Below the pieces are notes generated by a model. The model had not been told where the DNA came from. It made no database searches and saw nothing but the letters and a program-made list of their open reading frames with translations. From NCBI GenBank assembly GCA_035640355.1, contig DASQWI010000001.1, positions 62,001-126,000 of the forward strand: a stretch of 64,000 nt of DNA, read 5' to 3'. Numbering within the stretch: position 1 is the stretch's first letter; each line of letters starts with the position of its first letter. Both the position numbers and the translations under genes were made by a program. This stretch comes from Actinomycetota bacterium (GTDB lineage Bacteria > Actinomycetota > UBA4738 > HRBIN12). Of this stretch, positions 7,965 through 15,827 are shown in pieces.

Positions 7965-8615
7965 TCACCGTGGTTCCTTTACGCGTTGCGTCCACGTGTC
8001 CGCGATCGTCTTCACCAGCAGCCACGAAGAGGTCGCTCCGGGATCCTGATGTCCGGCGCTCCGCTCCCCGAGGTAGCTCGCGCGCCCCTTGCGTGCGACG
8101 AGCGGAACCGTCGCCTTCACCCCCTCCTCCGCCGCCTCCGCTGCGCGCCGCAACGCGTCCGCGAACGACGCAGCGTCGCCGAGCGCGGCCTTGAACGCGT
8201 CGCGGGCGGGGACGAGCGCGTCGATCATGGTCTTGTCGTTCGGCTCGGCCTTGCCGCGGGCCTGGACGCCCGTGACGGCCGCATCGAGCGCGGCTGCCCA
8301 ATCGGATGATTCGATCGTCTGCTTACCGGTGAGCGCCGCGCCGAGCTGGAGGAACAGCGTTCCATACAGAGGACCGCCGGCGCCCCCGACGGTCGAGACG
8401 AGCGTCATGCCGGTCGTCTTGAACAGGGCGCCGATATCGCCCCTCGGTTGACCCTCCAGCTTGCCGAGCACCGCGTTCATCCCGCGGTTCATGTTGATCC
8501 CGTGGTCCGCGTCGCCGATCGCGGAGTCCAGCTGCGTCAGGAACTCCTTGTTCTCCGCGACGACGGCGGCGAACGCGCGGATCGCACGTTCGACGTCGTC
8601 GTAACCGACGCTCAC
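7965..8615 (-). CDS. dhaL: Dihydroxyacetone kinase ADP-binding subunit DhaL
   Basis: A 216-residue protein, close to E. coli DhaL (210). The metal/nucleotide loop LDSAIGDADHGINMNRG supplies the three Asp ligands that hold Mg-ADP. GGAGGPLYG and KGRASYLGERSAGHQDPG are further family motifs around the nucleotide. DhaL keeps ADP bound as a cofactor that is rephosphorylated by DhaM and then passes the phosphate to dihydroxyacetone on DhaK. The GTG at 8615 is chosen because GGAGGA lies 5 bases before it and upstream codons run into dhaK. It stands between dhaK and glpK. A second DhaL homologue is encoded at 10593-11288. Confidence 0.95.
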   Translation of the reverse strand: MSVGYDDVERAIRAFAAVVAENKEFLTQLDSAIGDADHGINMNRGMNAVLGKLEGQPRGDIGALFKTTGMTLVSTVGGAGGPLYGTLFLQLGAALTGKQTIESSDWAAALDAAVTGVQARGKAEPNDKTMIDALVPARDAFKAALGDAASFADALRRAAEAAEEGVKATVPLVARKGRASYLGERSAGHQDPGATSSWLLVKTIADTWTQRVKEPR

Positions 8616-8647
8616 ACGTTCCTCCGTCGCCGCCACTCCCGGGATCC

Positions 8648-9649
8648 TCACGCGCCCCAGCGAAGGCCCGGCGTCTTGACCGGCGCGTCCCACAGCCGGA
8701 TCAGCTCGTCGGACAGCTTCAGCAAGGTGATCGAGCAGCCCGCCATCTCGAGCGAGGTGATGTACGAGCCGATCAGGTTCCGCGCGATCGTGATGCCGCG
8801 GCCCTTCAGGAACTTCGCTACCTCGTTGAAGACGATGTATAGCTCGATCAGCGGCGTTCCACCCATCCCGTTCACGAACGCCAGCACCTGATCACCCTGC
8901 TTGAACGGCACATCGTCGGCGACCGCGGTCGCCATGATCTCCACGATCTCTGCTGCCGGCTTGAGTTTGGTCCGCTCGCGCCCCGGCTCGCCGTGGATAC
9001 CGATGCCGATCTCTATCTCGTCGTCGCCGATCTCGAAGGTCGGCTTGCCCGCCGCAGGAACGGTGCACGAGGTCAGCGCCATGCCCATGCTGCGGCCGTT
9101 CGCGTTCACCTCGCGGGCGATATCCGCGACCTCCTTCAGCGGGCGCCGTTCCTCTGCGGCGGCGCCGGCGATCTTCTCGAGCAGGACCGTCGTCCCGACG
9201 CCTCGCCGTCCCGCCGTATACAGGCTGTCCTGCACGGCGACGTCGTCGTCCACGAGGACCGATTCGACGTCGATCCCTTCGGCGCGGCACAAATCCGCCG
9301 CCATCTCGAAGTTCATGACGTCGCCGGTGTAGTTCTTCACGATGTGGACGACGCCGGCGCCGCCGTTCACGGCCTTCGTCGCCGCCTCCATCTGATCGGG
9401 GGTCGGCGAGGTGAATACCTCACCCGGACACGCCGCGTCGAGCATTCCCACACCCACGAACCCGCCGTGCATCGGCTCGTGTCCCGAACCGCCGCCGGAG
9501 ACGAGCGCGACCTTCCCCTGCACCGGTGCGTCCGCGCGAACGATGTAGTTCGGATCGTAGAAGACGCGCACGAGGTCCGGGTGCGCCTTCTCGATGCCCT
9601 GCAGCTCTTCGCCTACGACGCCCTCGGGCTTGTTGATCAGCTTCTTCAT
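8648..9649 (-). CDS. dhaK: Dihydroxyacetone kinase substrate-binding subunit DhaK
   Basis: The 333-residue protein has the Dak1 motifs: [11 protein letters not shown] (51-61), which binds the substrate phosphate end, and His219 in GIGIHGEPG, the residue that holds dihydroxyacetone as a covalent hemiaminal. Together with DhaL it converts dihydroxyacetone to dihydroxyacetone phosphate. Length equals that of PTS-dependent DhaK; ATP-dependent kinases carry DhaK and DhaL fused, which is not the case here. The presence of DhaM in the same operon fixes the PTS type. Its stop is 32 bases before the dhaL start. The ATG at 9649 is preceded by AGGAG. Confidence 0.96.
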   Translation of the reverse strand: MKKLINKPEGVVGEELQGIEKAHPDLVRVFYDPNYIVRADAPVQGKVALVSGGGSGHEPMHGGFVGVGMLDAACPGEVFTSPTPDQMEAATKAVNGGAGVVHIVKNYTGDVMNFEMAADLCRAEGIDVESVLVDDDVAVQDSLYTAGRRGVGTTVLLEKIAGAAAEERRPLKEVADIAREVNANGRSMGMALTSCTVPAAGKPTFEIGDDEIEIGIGIHGEPGRERTKLKPAAEIVEIMATAVADDVPFKQGDQVLAFVNGMGGTPLIELYIVFNEVAKFLKGRGITIARNLIGSYITSLEMAGCSITLLKLSDELIRLWDAPVKTPGLRWGA

Positions 9650-9691
9650 CCAGGGCTCCTCTCCTCACCCGTCCGTCGCGCGTTCATCGGC

Positions 9692-10420
9692 CTACTGGAA
9701 GAACACCGCGTTGCCAAGGAGGCCACCGACGATGCCGCCGATGACCGGGCCCACGACCGGGACCCACGAATAGCTCCAGTCTGAATCGCCCTTGCCGGCG
9801 ATCGGCAGGACGAAGTGCATGATGCGAGGACCCAGGTCCCTGGCGGGGTTGATCGCATAGCCCGTCGGTCCGCCGAGCGACATCCCGATGACGACCACCA
9901 GCAGCGCCACGCCGAGGGGACCGATGTCCGCCCCTCCCGCCGCGTCGGCGCCGAGCAGCGAAGGCACGAGGGCGAAGATCCCGAACACCAGGATGAACGT
10001 ACCGATGATCTCGGTGATCAGGTTCGCGGGAACGTTGCGGATCGCCGGTCCCGTCGAGAACACGGCGAGCTTCAGCCCCGGGTCGTCGGTCTGTTCCCAG
10101 TGCGGCAGGTACGCGAGCCACACGAGGACGGCGCCGATCGCGGCGCCGATGAACTCGCCCGCGATCAGCACCGGAACGTCGGCCCACTCGGTGGCGTCCG
10201 CGACGGCGAACCCGATCGTCACGGCAGGGTTGAGGTGCGCGACGCCGCCGGTGACGGCGAGGCTGGTGAGCACACCCATGTACACGCCGAGTCCCCACGC
10301 GAAGGTGATGACCACCCACCCGGCGTTCTGCGCCTTGGATTTGTTCAGCAGGACCCCGGCTACGACCCCGTCTCCGAACAGGATCAGCGTGGCGGTCCCT
10401 ACGACCTCGCCGAGGAACAT
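9692..10420 (-). CDS. glpF: Glycerol facilitator (aquaglyceroporin)
   Basis: A 242-residue MIP-family channel with six membrane segments and two half-helix NPA motifs, at residues 64-66 (HLNPAVTIG) and 191-193 (INPARDLGPR). Asp195 after NPAR is the mark of glycerol-conducting rather than water-only channels. It lets glycerol diffuse through the inner membrane. The ATG at 10420 gives the usual short N-terminus and has AGGGGG about 10 bases upstream; a GTG at 10432 is possible but too close to that site. It is the first gene of the minus-strand operon and divergent from dhaL2-iclR. Confidence 0.94.
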   Translation of the reverse strand: MFLGEVVGTATLILFGDGVVAGVLLNKSKAQNAGWVVITFAWGLGVYMGVLTSLAVTGGVAHLNPAVTIGFAVADATEWADVPVLIAGEFIGAAIGAVLVWLAYLPHWEQTDDPGLKLAVFSTGPAIRNVPANLITEIIGTFILVFGIFALVPSLLGADAAGGADIGPLGVALLVVVIGMSLGGPTGYAINPARDLGPRIMHFVLPIAGKGDSDWSYSWVPVVGPVIGGIVGGLLGNAVFFQ

Positions 10421-10592
10421 CTCGCCGATCACCCCCTCGTCGTGCCCCGGCGGGCACTTCGCGCGTAGCAGACATCTGCCGCGAGACGCCGTCAAATCGC
10501 AACATGCTCGTTACGAGGCTGGAATATCCGTCAGTTGTTCGGTATGGTCGAACGCCAAGCACGCGCCTCATCGATCCGAGGGGCGTTCGTGT
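10421..10592. promoter_or_regulatory. Divergent control region between glpF and dhaL2-iclR, with an inverted repeat
   Basis: This 172-base gap must hold the promoters of both the glycerol operon (minus) and dhaL2-iclR (plus). An inverted repeat, GTTCG and CGAAC with a 7-base spacer, lies at 10537-10553 and is a reasonable operator candidate for the IclR protein encoded next door. A TATGGT hexamer at 10543-10548 could be a plus-strand -10 inside that repeat. No clear -35 was seen. GAGGGG at 10578-10583 is the ribosome-binding site of dhaL2. GTTCG and CGAAC are common words in this DNA, so the operator call is tentative. Confidence 0.4.
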
Positions 10593-11288
10593 GTGGGAAA
10601 AGATCTGGAAGAGGTCGGGAGAAACGGACTGGGCGTGGGACGGCCGGAACGGCTCGACGGGGCCTTCGTGGCGCGGTGGATCGACGACGTCGCTCGGCAG
10701 ATCCACCGGAACCGCGACTACCTGACCCAGCTCGACGCGGCGATCGGCGACGCCGACCACGGGGTGAACATGGACCGAGGCTTCGCCGCCGCGCTGCGAA
10801 AGATCGACGAGGACGCAAGCAGGCCGCCCGGCGCGCTGCTCGAGGTTGTCGGAACCACGCTGGTGATGTCGGTGGGCGGCGCGGCGGGTCCGCTTTACGG
10901 CTCGGCCATCCGGCAGATGGGACGGTCGCTCGACACTAGCGAGACGTTCGATGCCGAAGACCTGCTCGTCCTTCTTCGCGCCGCGCTCGAGGAGATCCAG
11001 CGGCTCGGCGCCGCGCAGCCGGGCGACAAGACCATCGTCGACGCGCTCGTCCCGGCGATCGATGCGTTCGAGCGCGGCCTGCGATCGGGCGAGGACTTTG
11101 CCACGGTGGCGGGGCGCGCGCGGGCCGCCGCGGAGGAAGGCATGCGCTCGACGGTCCCGTTACATGCACGCAAGGGACGCGCGTCGTACCTCGGTCCTCG
11201 GAGCGTCGGACATCAGGACCCCGGAGCCACGTCGACGGCGCTCCTGTTCACGGCGCTCGAACGCACGGCGTCGGGTGGTGACGCATGA
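10593..11288 (+). CDS. Second DhaL homologue, paired with the IclR regulator
   Basis: A 231-residue DhaL-family protein. It keeps the Asp-rich loop LDAAIGDADHGVNMDRG, the GGAAGPLYGSA segment and the C-terminal KGRASYLGPRSVGHQDPG motif, so nucleotide binding looks intact. The GTG at 10593 is chosen for the GAGGGG 9 bases upstream; the N-terminus is about 15 residues longer than that of the operon DhaL. It overlaps the IclR start by ATGA, which implies translational coupling. No second dhaK accompanies it. In E. coli, DhaL and DhaK act as opposing co-regulators of the transcription factor DhaR; a sensing role for this copy towards IclR is an inference by analogy. It could equally be a backup kinase subunit. 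Confidence 0.9.
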   Translation: MGKDLEEVGRNGLGVGRPERLDGAFVARWIDDVARQIHRNRDYLTQLDAAIGDADHGVNMDRGFAAALRKIDEDASRPPGALLEVVGTTLVMSVGGAAGPLYGSAIRQMGRSLDTSETFDAEDLLVLLRAALEEIQRLGAAQPGDKTIVDALVPAIDAFERGLRSGEDFATVAGRARAAAEEGMRSTVPLHARKGRASYLGPRSVGHQDPGATSTALLFTALERTASGGDA

Positions 11289-12058
11289 TCCAGTCGGTAC
11301 GCCGCGCCGCGGCGATCCTCCGCGAGCTCGGAGCCGACCAGCCGCGTCTCGGCGTGACGGAGCTCGCGGAGCGGCTCGGTCTTGCGAAGGCGACGGTGTA
11401 CGGGCTGATCCGTGCGCTCGAGGAGGACGAACTCGTCGAGCGCGACGTCGAGACGGGAAAGTACCGGCTCGGGCCGGCGCTACTGCTGCTCGGCAACGCG
11501 TTCCTCGACCGGCACGAGCTCCGCGCGCGCTCGCTGCTGTGGGCCGACTCGCTCGCGACGCGAACGTCGGAAGCAGTCCGAGTGGGCGTTCCGAACGGGA
11601 CGAGCATGCTGATCGTTCACCACGTGTTCCGGCCGGACAACTCGCTGCAGATCCTCGAGGTCGGCGCGACGATCCCGTGGCACGCGTGTGCGCTCGGTCG
11701 CGCGACGGCCGCGCACCAGGACGAGCCGGCGATCGGCTCGTTCCTGGACGGACCGCTTCCGCGCCTCACCGGCCGCACGATCGTGGAGCTGGACGGTCTG
11801 CGATCGAGCCTCGACGCGATCCGGCGCGATGGCGTCGCGATCGAGAACCAGGAGGCGGTCATCGGCGAGGCGGAGATCGCGGCGCCCGTGTTCGGGCAGG
11901 TGGGGCGCGTCGTGGGCGCGATCGGCGTCGTCGGTCCGGTCGAGCGGTTGCTGCCGGAGGAACACGTCCGCAAGGACGTCGTCGCGGCGGTGAAGGAAGT
12001 TGCGCGTGGCCTGTCACGCGATCTCGGCGGTGCCAGGCGGTACGCCCGCGCGCGCTGA
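11285..12058 (+). CDS. IclR-family regulator, likely controller of glycerol genes (GylR-like)
   Basis: The 257-residue protein has an N-terminal winged helix (residues 1-60, with LGVTELAERLGLAKATVYGL as the helix-turn-helix) and the IclR effector domain (about 75-250). In Streptomyces the glycerol operon is controlled by GylR, an IclR-family protein, and the position here, divergent from glpF and directly after dhaL2, suggests the same role. The effector is unknown: glycerol 3-phosphate and dihydroxyacetone are candidates from context. Its start overlaps the dhaL2 stop (ATGA). A likely operator is the inverted repeat in the 10421-10592 gap. Confidence 0.9.
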   Translation: MIQSVRRAAAILRELGADQPRLGVTELAERLGLAKATVYGLIRALEEDELVERDVETGKYRLGPALLLLGNAFLDRHELRARSLLWADSLATRTSEAVRVGVPNGTSMLIVHHVFRPDNSLQILEVGATIPWHACALGRATAAHQDEPAIGSFLDGPLPRLTGRTIVELDGLRSSLDAIRRDGVAIENQEAVIGEAEIAAPVFGQVGRVVGAIGVVGPVERLLPEEHVRKDVVAAVKEVARGLSRDLGGARRYARAR

Positions 12059-12062
12059 CGGG

Positions 12063-12068
12063 TAGGCT
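12063..12068 (+). promoter_or_regulatory. -10 box TAGGCT placed for a leaderless transcript
   Basis: TAGGCT ends 8 bases before the ATG at 12076 of the alpha-hydroxyacid oxidase gene, so transcription would begin at or next to the start codon. No ribosome-binding site precedes that ATG, which fits a leaderless mRNA. No -35 element is evident. The position lies just after the iclR stop. Confidence 0.45.
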
Positions 12069-12075
12069 CGGCTCG

Positions 12076-13095
12076 ATGCTCGAGCAGCGTCGGTACCTCA
12101 CCGTCGACGAGTACGAACCCGCCGCGCGCGAGCTGTTGCCGCCGGACGTGTACGACTACTACGCGGGCGGCGCCGGCGACGAGTGGACGGTCGCGGAGAA
12201 CCGGCGCGCGTTCGAGCGGTGGGTGATCCGTCCGCGGATACTCGCTGGGGCCTACCCCCCGGATGCGTCAACAGAGCTGCTCGGGACGTCGCTCTCGTGT
12301 CCGATCCTGATCGCGCCGTGGGCGTATCAGGCGCTCGCGCATCCCGACGGCGAACCGGCGACGGCGCGCGCGGCGGCGCGGGTGGGAACGATCATGGTCG
12401 TGTCGACCACGGCGCTCGACCGGCTCGAGCAGGTGAGTACCGCGTCGACGTTCCCGAAATGGTGGCAGCTGTACGTGTTCACGGATCGCGAGCTCACCGC
12501 TGAGATGCTCCGCCGGGTCCACGGAGCGGGGTACGCCGGCGTTTGCTTCACGGTGGACTTTCCTGTCGGGGGCCTGCGCCACCGCGACACGCGCAGTGGT
12601 TTCGAGATGCCGTACGGCACGACGCAGAGCGAGCTCGTGTTCGACCCGCACATCTCGTGGCGCGACCTCGCGTGGATCCGCGAGCTCGCGCCGCTGCCGT
12701 TGTTGGTCAAAGGGCTCATGACGGCGGAGGACGCCAAGATCGCCCTCGACAACGGTGTCGACGGAATCGTCGTGTCGAACCACGGCGGGCGGCAGCTCGA
12801 TGGCGTCGCCGCGCCGATCTCGGTCGTATCCGAGATCGTCGCGGCGGTAGAAGGTCGGATCCCCGTTCTCATCGATGGCGGCGTCCGTCGGGGGATCGAC
12901 GTGTTCAAGGCGCTCGCCCTGGGGGCTTCGGCCGTGTTGGTGGGACGGCCGGCAGTGTGGGGACTCACGGTGGCTGGGGAGCAGGGCGTCGTGGACGTGT
13001 TGACCATCCTGCGGGCCGAGCTCGAGAACGCCATGGCCCTCGCGGGTGTTCGAACGGTCGGCGAGATCACGCCGGCGTTCGTCGCGCCTGCCTGA
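12076..13095 (+). CDS. FMN-dependent alpha-hydroxyacid oxidase/dehydrogenase (lactate or glycolate type)
   Basis: The 339-residue TIM-barrel protein carries the active-site set of the glycolate oxidase/L-lactate dehydrogenase family: Tyr28/29 in DYYAGGAGDE, Tyr133 in WQLYVF, Lys212 (LLVKGLMTAEDA), His236 and Arg239 (SNHGGRQLDG), and the FMN phosphate site IDGGVRRGIDVFKALALGASAVLVGRP at the end. It oxidises a 2-hydroxyacid to a 2-oxoacid; oxidase and dehydrogenase forms cannot be separated by sequence alone. The substrate is unknown: lactate, glycolate and mandelate-like acids are possible. It follows iclR by 17 bases but has its own likely -10 box, so it may be independently transcribed. Confidence 0.9.
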   Translation: MLEQRRYLTVDEYEPAARELLPPDVYDYYAGGAGDEWTVAENRRAFERWVIRPRILAGAYPPDASTELLGTSLSCPILIAPWAYQALAHPDGEPATARAAARVGTIMVVSTTALDRLEQVSTASTFPKWWQLYVFTDRELTAEMLRRVHGAGYAGVCFTVDFPVGGLRHRDTRSGFEMPYGTTQSELVFDPHISWRDLAWIRELAPLPLLVKGLMTAEDAKIALDNGVDGIVVSNHGGRQLDGVAAPISVVSEIVAAVEGRIPVLIDGGVRRGIDVFKALALGASAVLVGRPAVWGLTVAGEQGVVDVLTILRAELENAMALAGVRTVGEITPAFVAPA

Positions 13096-13140
13096 CGGAC
13101 CGGTTGAGGCGCGCTCGCTCCGTCTGCGAGCATGCCAGCG

Positions 13141-13971
13141 ATGTCACGCATCGATCTCCACACGCACACCGACCGCTCCGACGGCACGTTCACCCCGGCC
13201 CAGCTGGTTCGTCTCGCAGCCGAGCGAGACATCGACGTGATCGCGATCACGGATCACGACACGACCGAGGCGCTCGAGGAGGGCAGGACGGCGGGCACGA
13301 GTGCCGGCGTCCACGTCGTCCCCGGAGTCGAGCTCTCGGCCGAGCACGACCGCAGGAGCGTTCACGTCCTGGCGTACTGGGTCGACGTCGACGATCGCGC
13401 GTTCCAGAGCGAGCTCCGTCGTCTCCGCGACCAACGCCTCCGCCGCGGCGAGCTCATGGTCGAGCGCCTAGCCGATCTCGGCGTCCCCGTTCCCTGGGAG
13501 CGGGTGCTGGAGATCGCTCGGGGAGGCAACGTCGTTCGTCCGCACGTCGCGCAGGCGCTCGTCGAGGCCGGCCACGTCGAGTCCGAGGAAGAGGCGTTCG
13601 ACGTCTGGATCGGGGACGACGGGCCCGCCGTCATCGCGAAGCACGCGCTCGCGCCCGTCGACGCGGTCCGTCTGATCCGAGAGGCGGGCGGTGCGGCGGT
13701 CGTGGCGCACCCCGGCATGTGGGACGGCGAGGCGCCGCTCCCGCCCGACCTGATCGAACTGATGGCGGGCGCCGGGCTCGCGGGGCTCGAGGTCGAACAC
13801 AGCGACCACACGCCCGAGCAGCGCGAACGCTACCGCGCGCTGGCCGAACAGCTCGGGCTGGTGCCGACAGGCGGTTCGGACTGTCACGGCACCCGGTACG
13901 ACCCGATCCGGCTCGGCGGCGCCCTGTGCGCCCCGGACGACTTCGCCGCGCTCCGCGAGCGAGCCCGATGA
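13141..13971 (+). CDS. PHP-domain phosphoesterase (TrpH/RNase AM-like)
   Basis: A 276-residue PHP-family protein with the metal-binding motifs in order: DLHTHTDRSDG near the N-terminus, ITDHDT, PGVEL, an inserted helical region, AHPGMW and GGSDCHG. This pattern matches the family that includes E. coli RNase AM (YciV/TrpH), a 3',5'-nucleoside bisphosphate phosphatase and 5'-3' exoribonuclease. The exact substrate here is not shown. An ATG three codons upstream (13132) is an alternative start; neither has a clear ribosome-binding site. It is followed 21 bases later by ndh on the same strand. Confidence 0.88.
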   Translation: MSRIDLHTHTDRSDGTFTPAQLVRLAAERDIDVIAITDHDTTEALEEGRTAGTSAGVHVVPGVELSAEHDRRSVHVLAYWVDVDDRAFQSELRRLRDQRLRRGELMVERLADLGVPVPWERVLEIARGGNVVRPHVAQALVEAGHVESEEEAFDVWIGDDGPAVIAKHALAPVDAVRLIREAGGAAVVAHPGMWDGEAPLPPDLIELMAGAGLAGLEVEHSDHTPEQRERYRALAEQLGLVPTGGSDCHGTRYDPIRLGGALCAPDDFAALRERAR

Positions 13972-13992
13972 ACCGCTGAGCCCTACAGCGAC

Positions 13993-15285
13993 ATGGCCCG
14001 TACACGCGTCCTCGTCGTCGGCGCCGGATTCGCGGGCCTGTACGCCGCGATCGGGTTGAAACGAGCGGCACGCGACGGTCATCGCGTCACCGTCGTCAAC
14101 CCCGAGAACTTCATGCAGTACCAGCCGTTCCTTCCCGAGGTCGCGTCGGGGACGATCGATCCGCGCGCGGTGGTGGTTCCCCTTCGGACCACACTCCGGC
14201 ATTGCGAAATCGTCGTCGGTACCGTGAACCGCGTCGACCACGCACAACGTCGTGCGGTCGCGACGCTCGCGGACGGTTCGGAGCGTGAGCTCGGGTACGA
14301 CGTCATCGTCATCGCGCCGGGTTCGACATCCCGCGTCCTCCCCATCCCGGGCCTCGCCGAGAACGGCGTCGGTTTCAAGACGGTGCAAGAGGCGATCCAC
14401 CTCCGCAACCACGTGCTGTCGCGACTCGATGTCGCCGCCGCGAGCGATGACGAAGACCGACGGCGGGCCGCGCTCACGTTCGTGTTCGTCGGCGGCGGCT
14501 ACGCGGGCGTCGAGGCGCTCGGCGAGCTCGAGGACCTCGTTCGCGACGCGATACGCACATATCCCTCGCTCGCGCCGTTGAACCCGCGGTGGATCCTCGT
14601 CGACGTCGCGCCGAAGATCCTGCCTGAGCTTGGCGACGATCTCGCCTCGTACGCGCAGGACCGGCTCGTTGAGCGCGGCGTCGAGATCGCCGTGAACACG
14701 CGCCTGGAGTCGTACTTGGACGGCACGGTGGTGTTGTCGGGCGGCAGTTCGTTCAGGGCCGACACGCTCGTGTGGACGGCCGGCGTCCGCCCGTCGTCGC
14801 TTGCCAAGGCCTCCGGCCTCCCCGTCGACGACGCGGGGCGCATCCTCACGGACGACTACCTACGCGTGCGGGGCGTGGACGACGCGTGGGCGGCAGGCGA
14901 CGCGGCCGCCGTTCCCGATCGAACGACGGGCGCGCTGTCGCCGCCCACGGCGCAGTACGGGATGCGACAGGGCCACCGCCTCGCGCGGAACGTCGCGGCG
15001 ACGTTGGCGGGTCGAGAGCTCGAGCCGTTCGAGCATCGGAACATCGGCGCCGTGTGCTCGCTCGGGCACTACAAGGGCGTCGCCCAGATCTGGGGCGTGA
15101 AGGTCAAGGGGTTCCCGGCGTGGTTCGCGCACCGCACCTACCACCTCTACGCGATGCCGACGCTCACCCGGAGGGCGAAGATCGCGGCGGATTGGACCGT
15201 CGCGTTGCTGTTCCCTCGCGACCTCGCGCAGCTCGGGTCGCTCGAGCGACCGCGCGAACCGTTCGAGCGCGCGGCGAAGGTGTGA
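13993..15285 (+). CDS. ndh: Type II NADH dehydrogenase (NDH-2)
   Basis: The 430-residue flavoprotein has two Rossmann folds: the FAD site VLVVGAGFAGLYAA (residues 6-19) and the NADH site FVFVGGGYAGVEALGEL in the middle. GAAD-type FAD contact AWAAGDAAA and the quinone-side motif PPTAQYGMRQGH follow. NDH-2 passes electrons from NADH to membrane quinone without pumping protons and is held to the inner membrane by C-terminal amphipathic helices; the basic C-terminal stretch around AMPTLTRRAKIAADWTVALLF suits that. It ends 6 bases before the stop of the convergent CBS-domain gene. Confidence 0.92.
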   Translation: MARTRVLVVGAGFAGLYAAIGLKRAARDGHRVTVVNPENFMQYQPFLPEVASGTIDPRAVVVPLRTTLRHCEIVVGTVNRVDHAQRRAVATLADGSERELGYDVIVIAPGSTSRVLPIPGLAENGVGFKTVQEAIHLRNHVLSRLDVAAASDDEDRRRAALTFVFVGGGYAGVEALGELEDLVRDAIRTYPSLAPLNPRWILVDVAPKILPELGDDLASYAQDRLVERGVEIAVNTRLESYLDGTVVLSGGSSFRADTLVWTAGVRPSSLAKASGLPVDDAGRILTDDYLRVRGVDDAWAAGDAAAVPDRTTGALSPPTAQYGMRQGHRLARNVAATLAGRELEPFEHRNIGAVCSLGHYKGVAQIWGVKVKGFPAWFAHRTYHLYAMPTLTRRAKIAADWTVALLFPRDLAQLGSLERPREPFERAAKV

Positions 15286-15291
15286 CGGCGG

Positions 15292-15747
15292 CTACCGCTC
15301 GCCCCGGTTGACCTCGGCCGCGGCCGACAACGCGGCCTGGCTGCGCTCCAGATCGGGTAGCTCGTGCCCCCCCGTCAGCTCGCGAACCGCCCAGTTCGAC
15401 AGATCCCGGATCGAAATGATCCCGAGCAGCTTGTCGTCCTCGACCACGGGGAGATGTCGGATCTTGAGCCGAGCCATGTGTTCGGCGGCCTCGGCGATAT
15501 CCGTTCGCGGCGACACGGTGTCGAGGTTCGTCGTCATCCGGTCGCCGACGCGCGTCGAGCGCGGATCTTCCCCGTCGGCCACGAGGTTCACCAGGTCGCG
15601 TTCGGTCACGATGCCGGCGAGGCGTTCGCCGTCCATCACAACGACCGACGAGATGGAGTTGTCGTGCAGGATCGCAGCTACGTCCGCGAAGCTGCCGTCC
15701 GCCGTGGTGCTCTTCACGTCGGCGTGCATGATGTCCCTGACCTGCAT
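15292..15747 (-). CDS. CBS-pair domain protein
   Basis: The 151-residue protein consists almost entirely of two CBS motifs (about 5-60 and 70-128). The first starts VRDIMHADV and includes IVTERDLV; the second starts VGDRMTTNL and includes LLGIISIRDLS. CBS pairs bind adenine nucleotides or act as sensing modules; no catalytic domain is attached, so the target is unknown. Related stand-alone CBS proteins are common in actinomycetes. The ATG at 15747 has GGAGGGATC just upstream, and a TAGACT hexamer on the minus strand (about 15783-15788) could be its -10 box. It is convergent with ndh. Confidence 0.88.
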   Translation of the reverse strand: MQVRDIMHADVKSTTADGSFADVAAILHDNSISSVVVMDGERLAGIVTERDLVNLVADGEDPRSTRVGDRMTTNLDTVSPRTDIAEAAEHMARLKIRHLPVVEDDKLLGIISIRDLSNWAVRELTGGHELPDLERSQAALSAAAEVNRGER

Positions 15748-15827
15748 GCCTGATCCCTCCGATCGAGAACGACTGGTCAGTCAGTCTATTGGTGCCGTTC
15801 AGGCGGGCCAAACGCGGCCGGGGCGCC

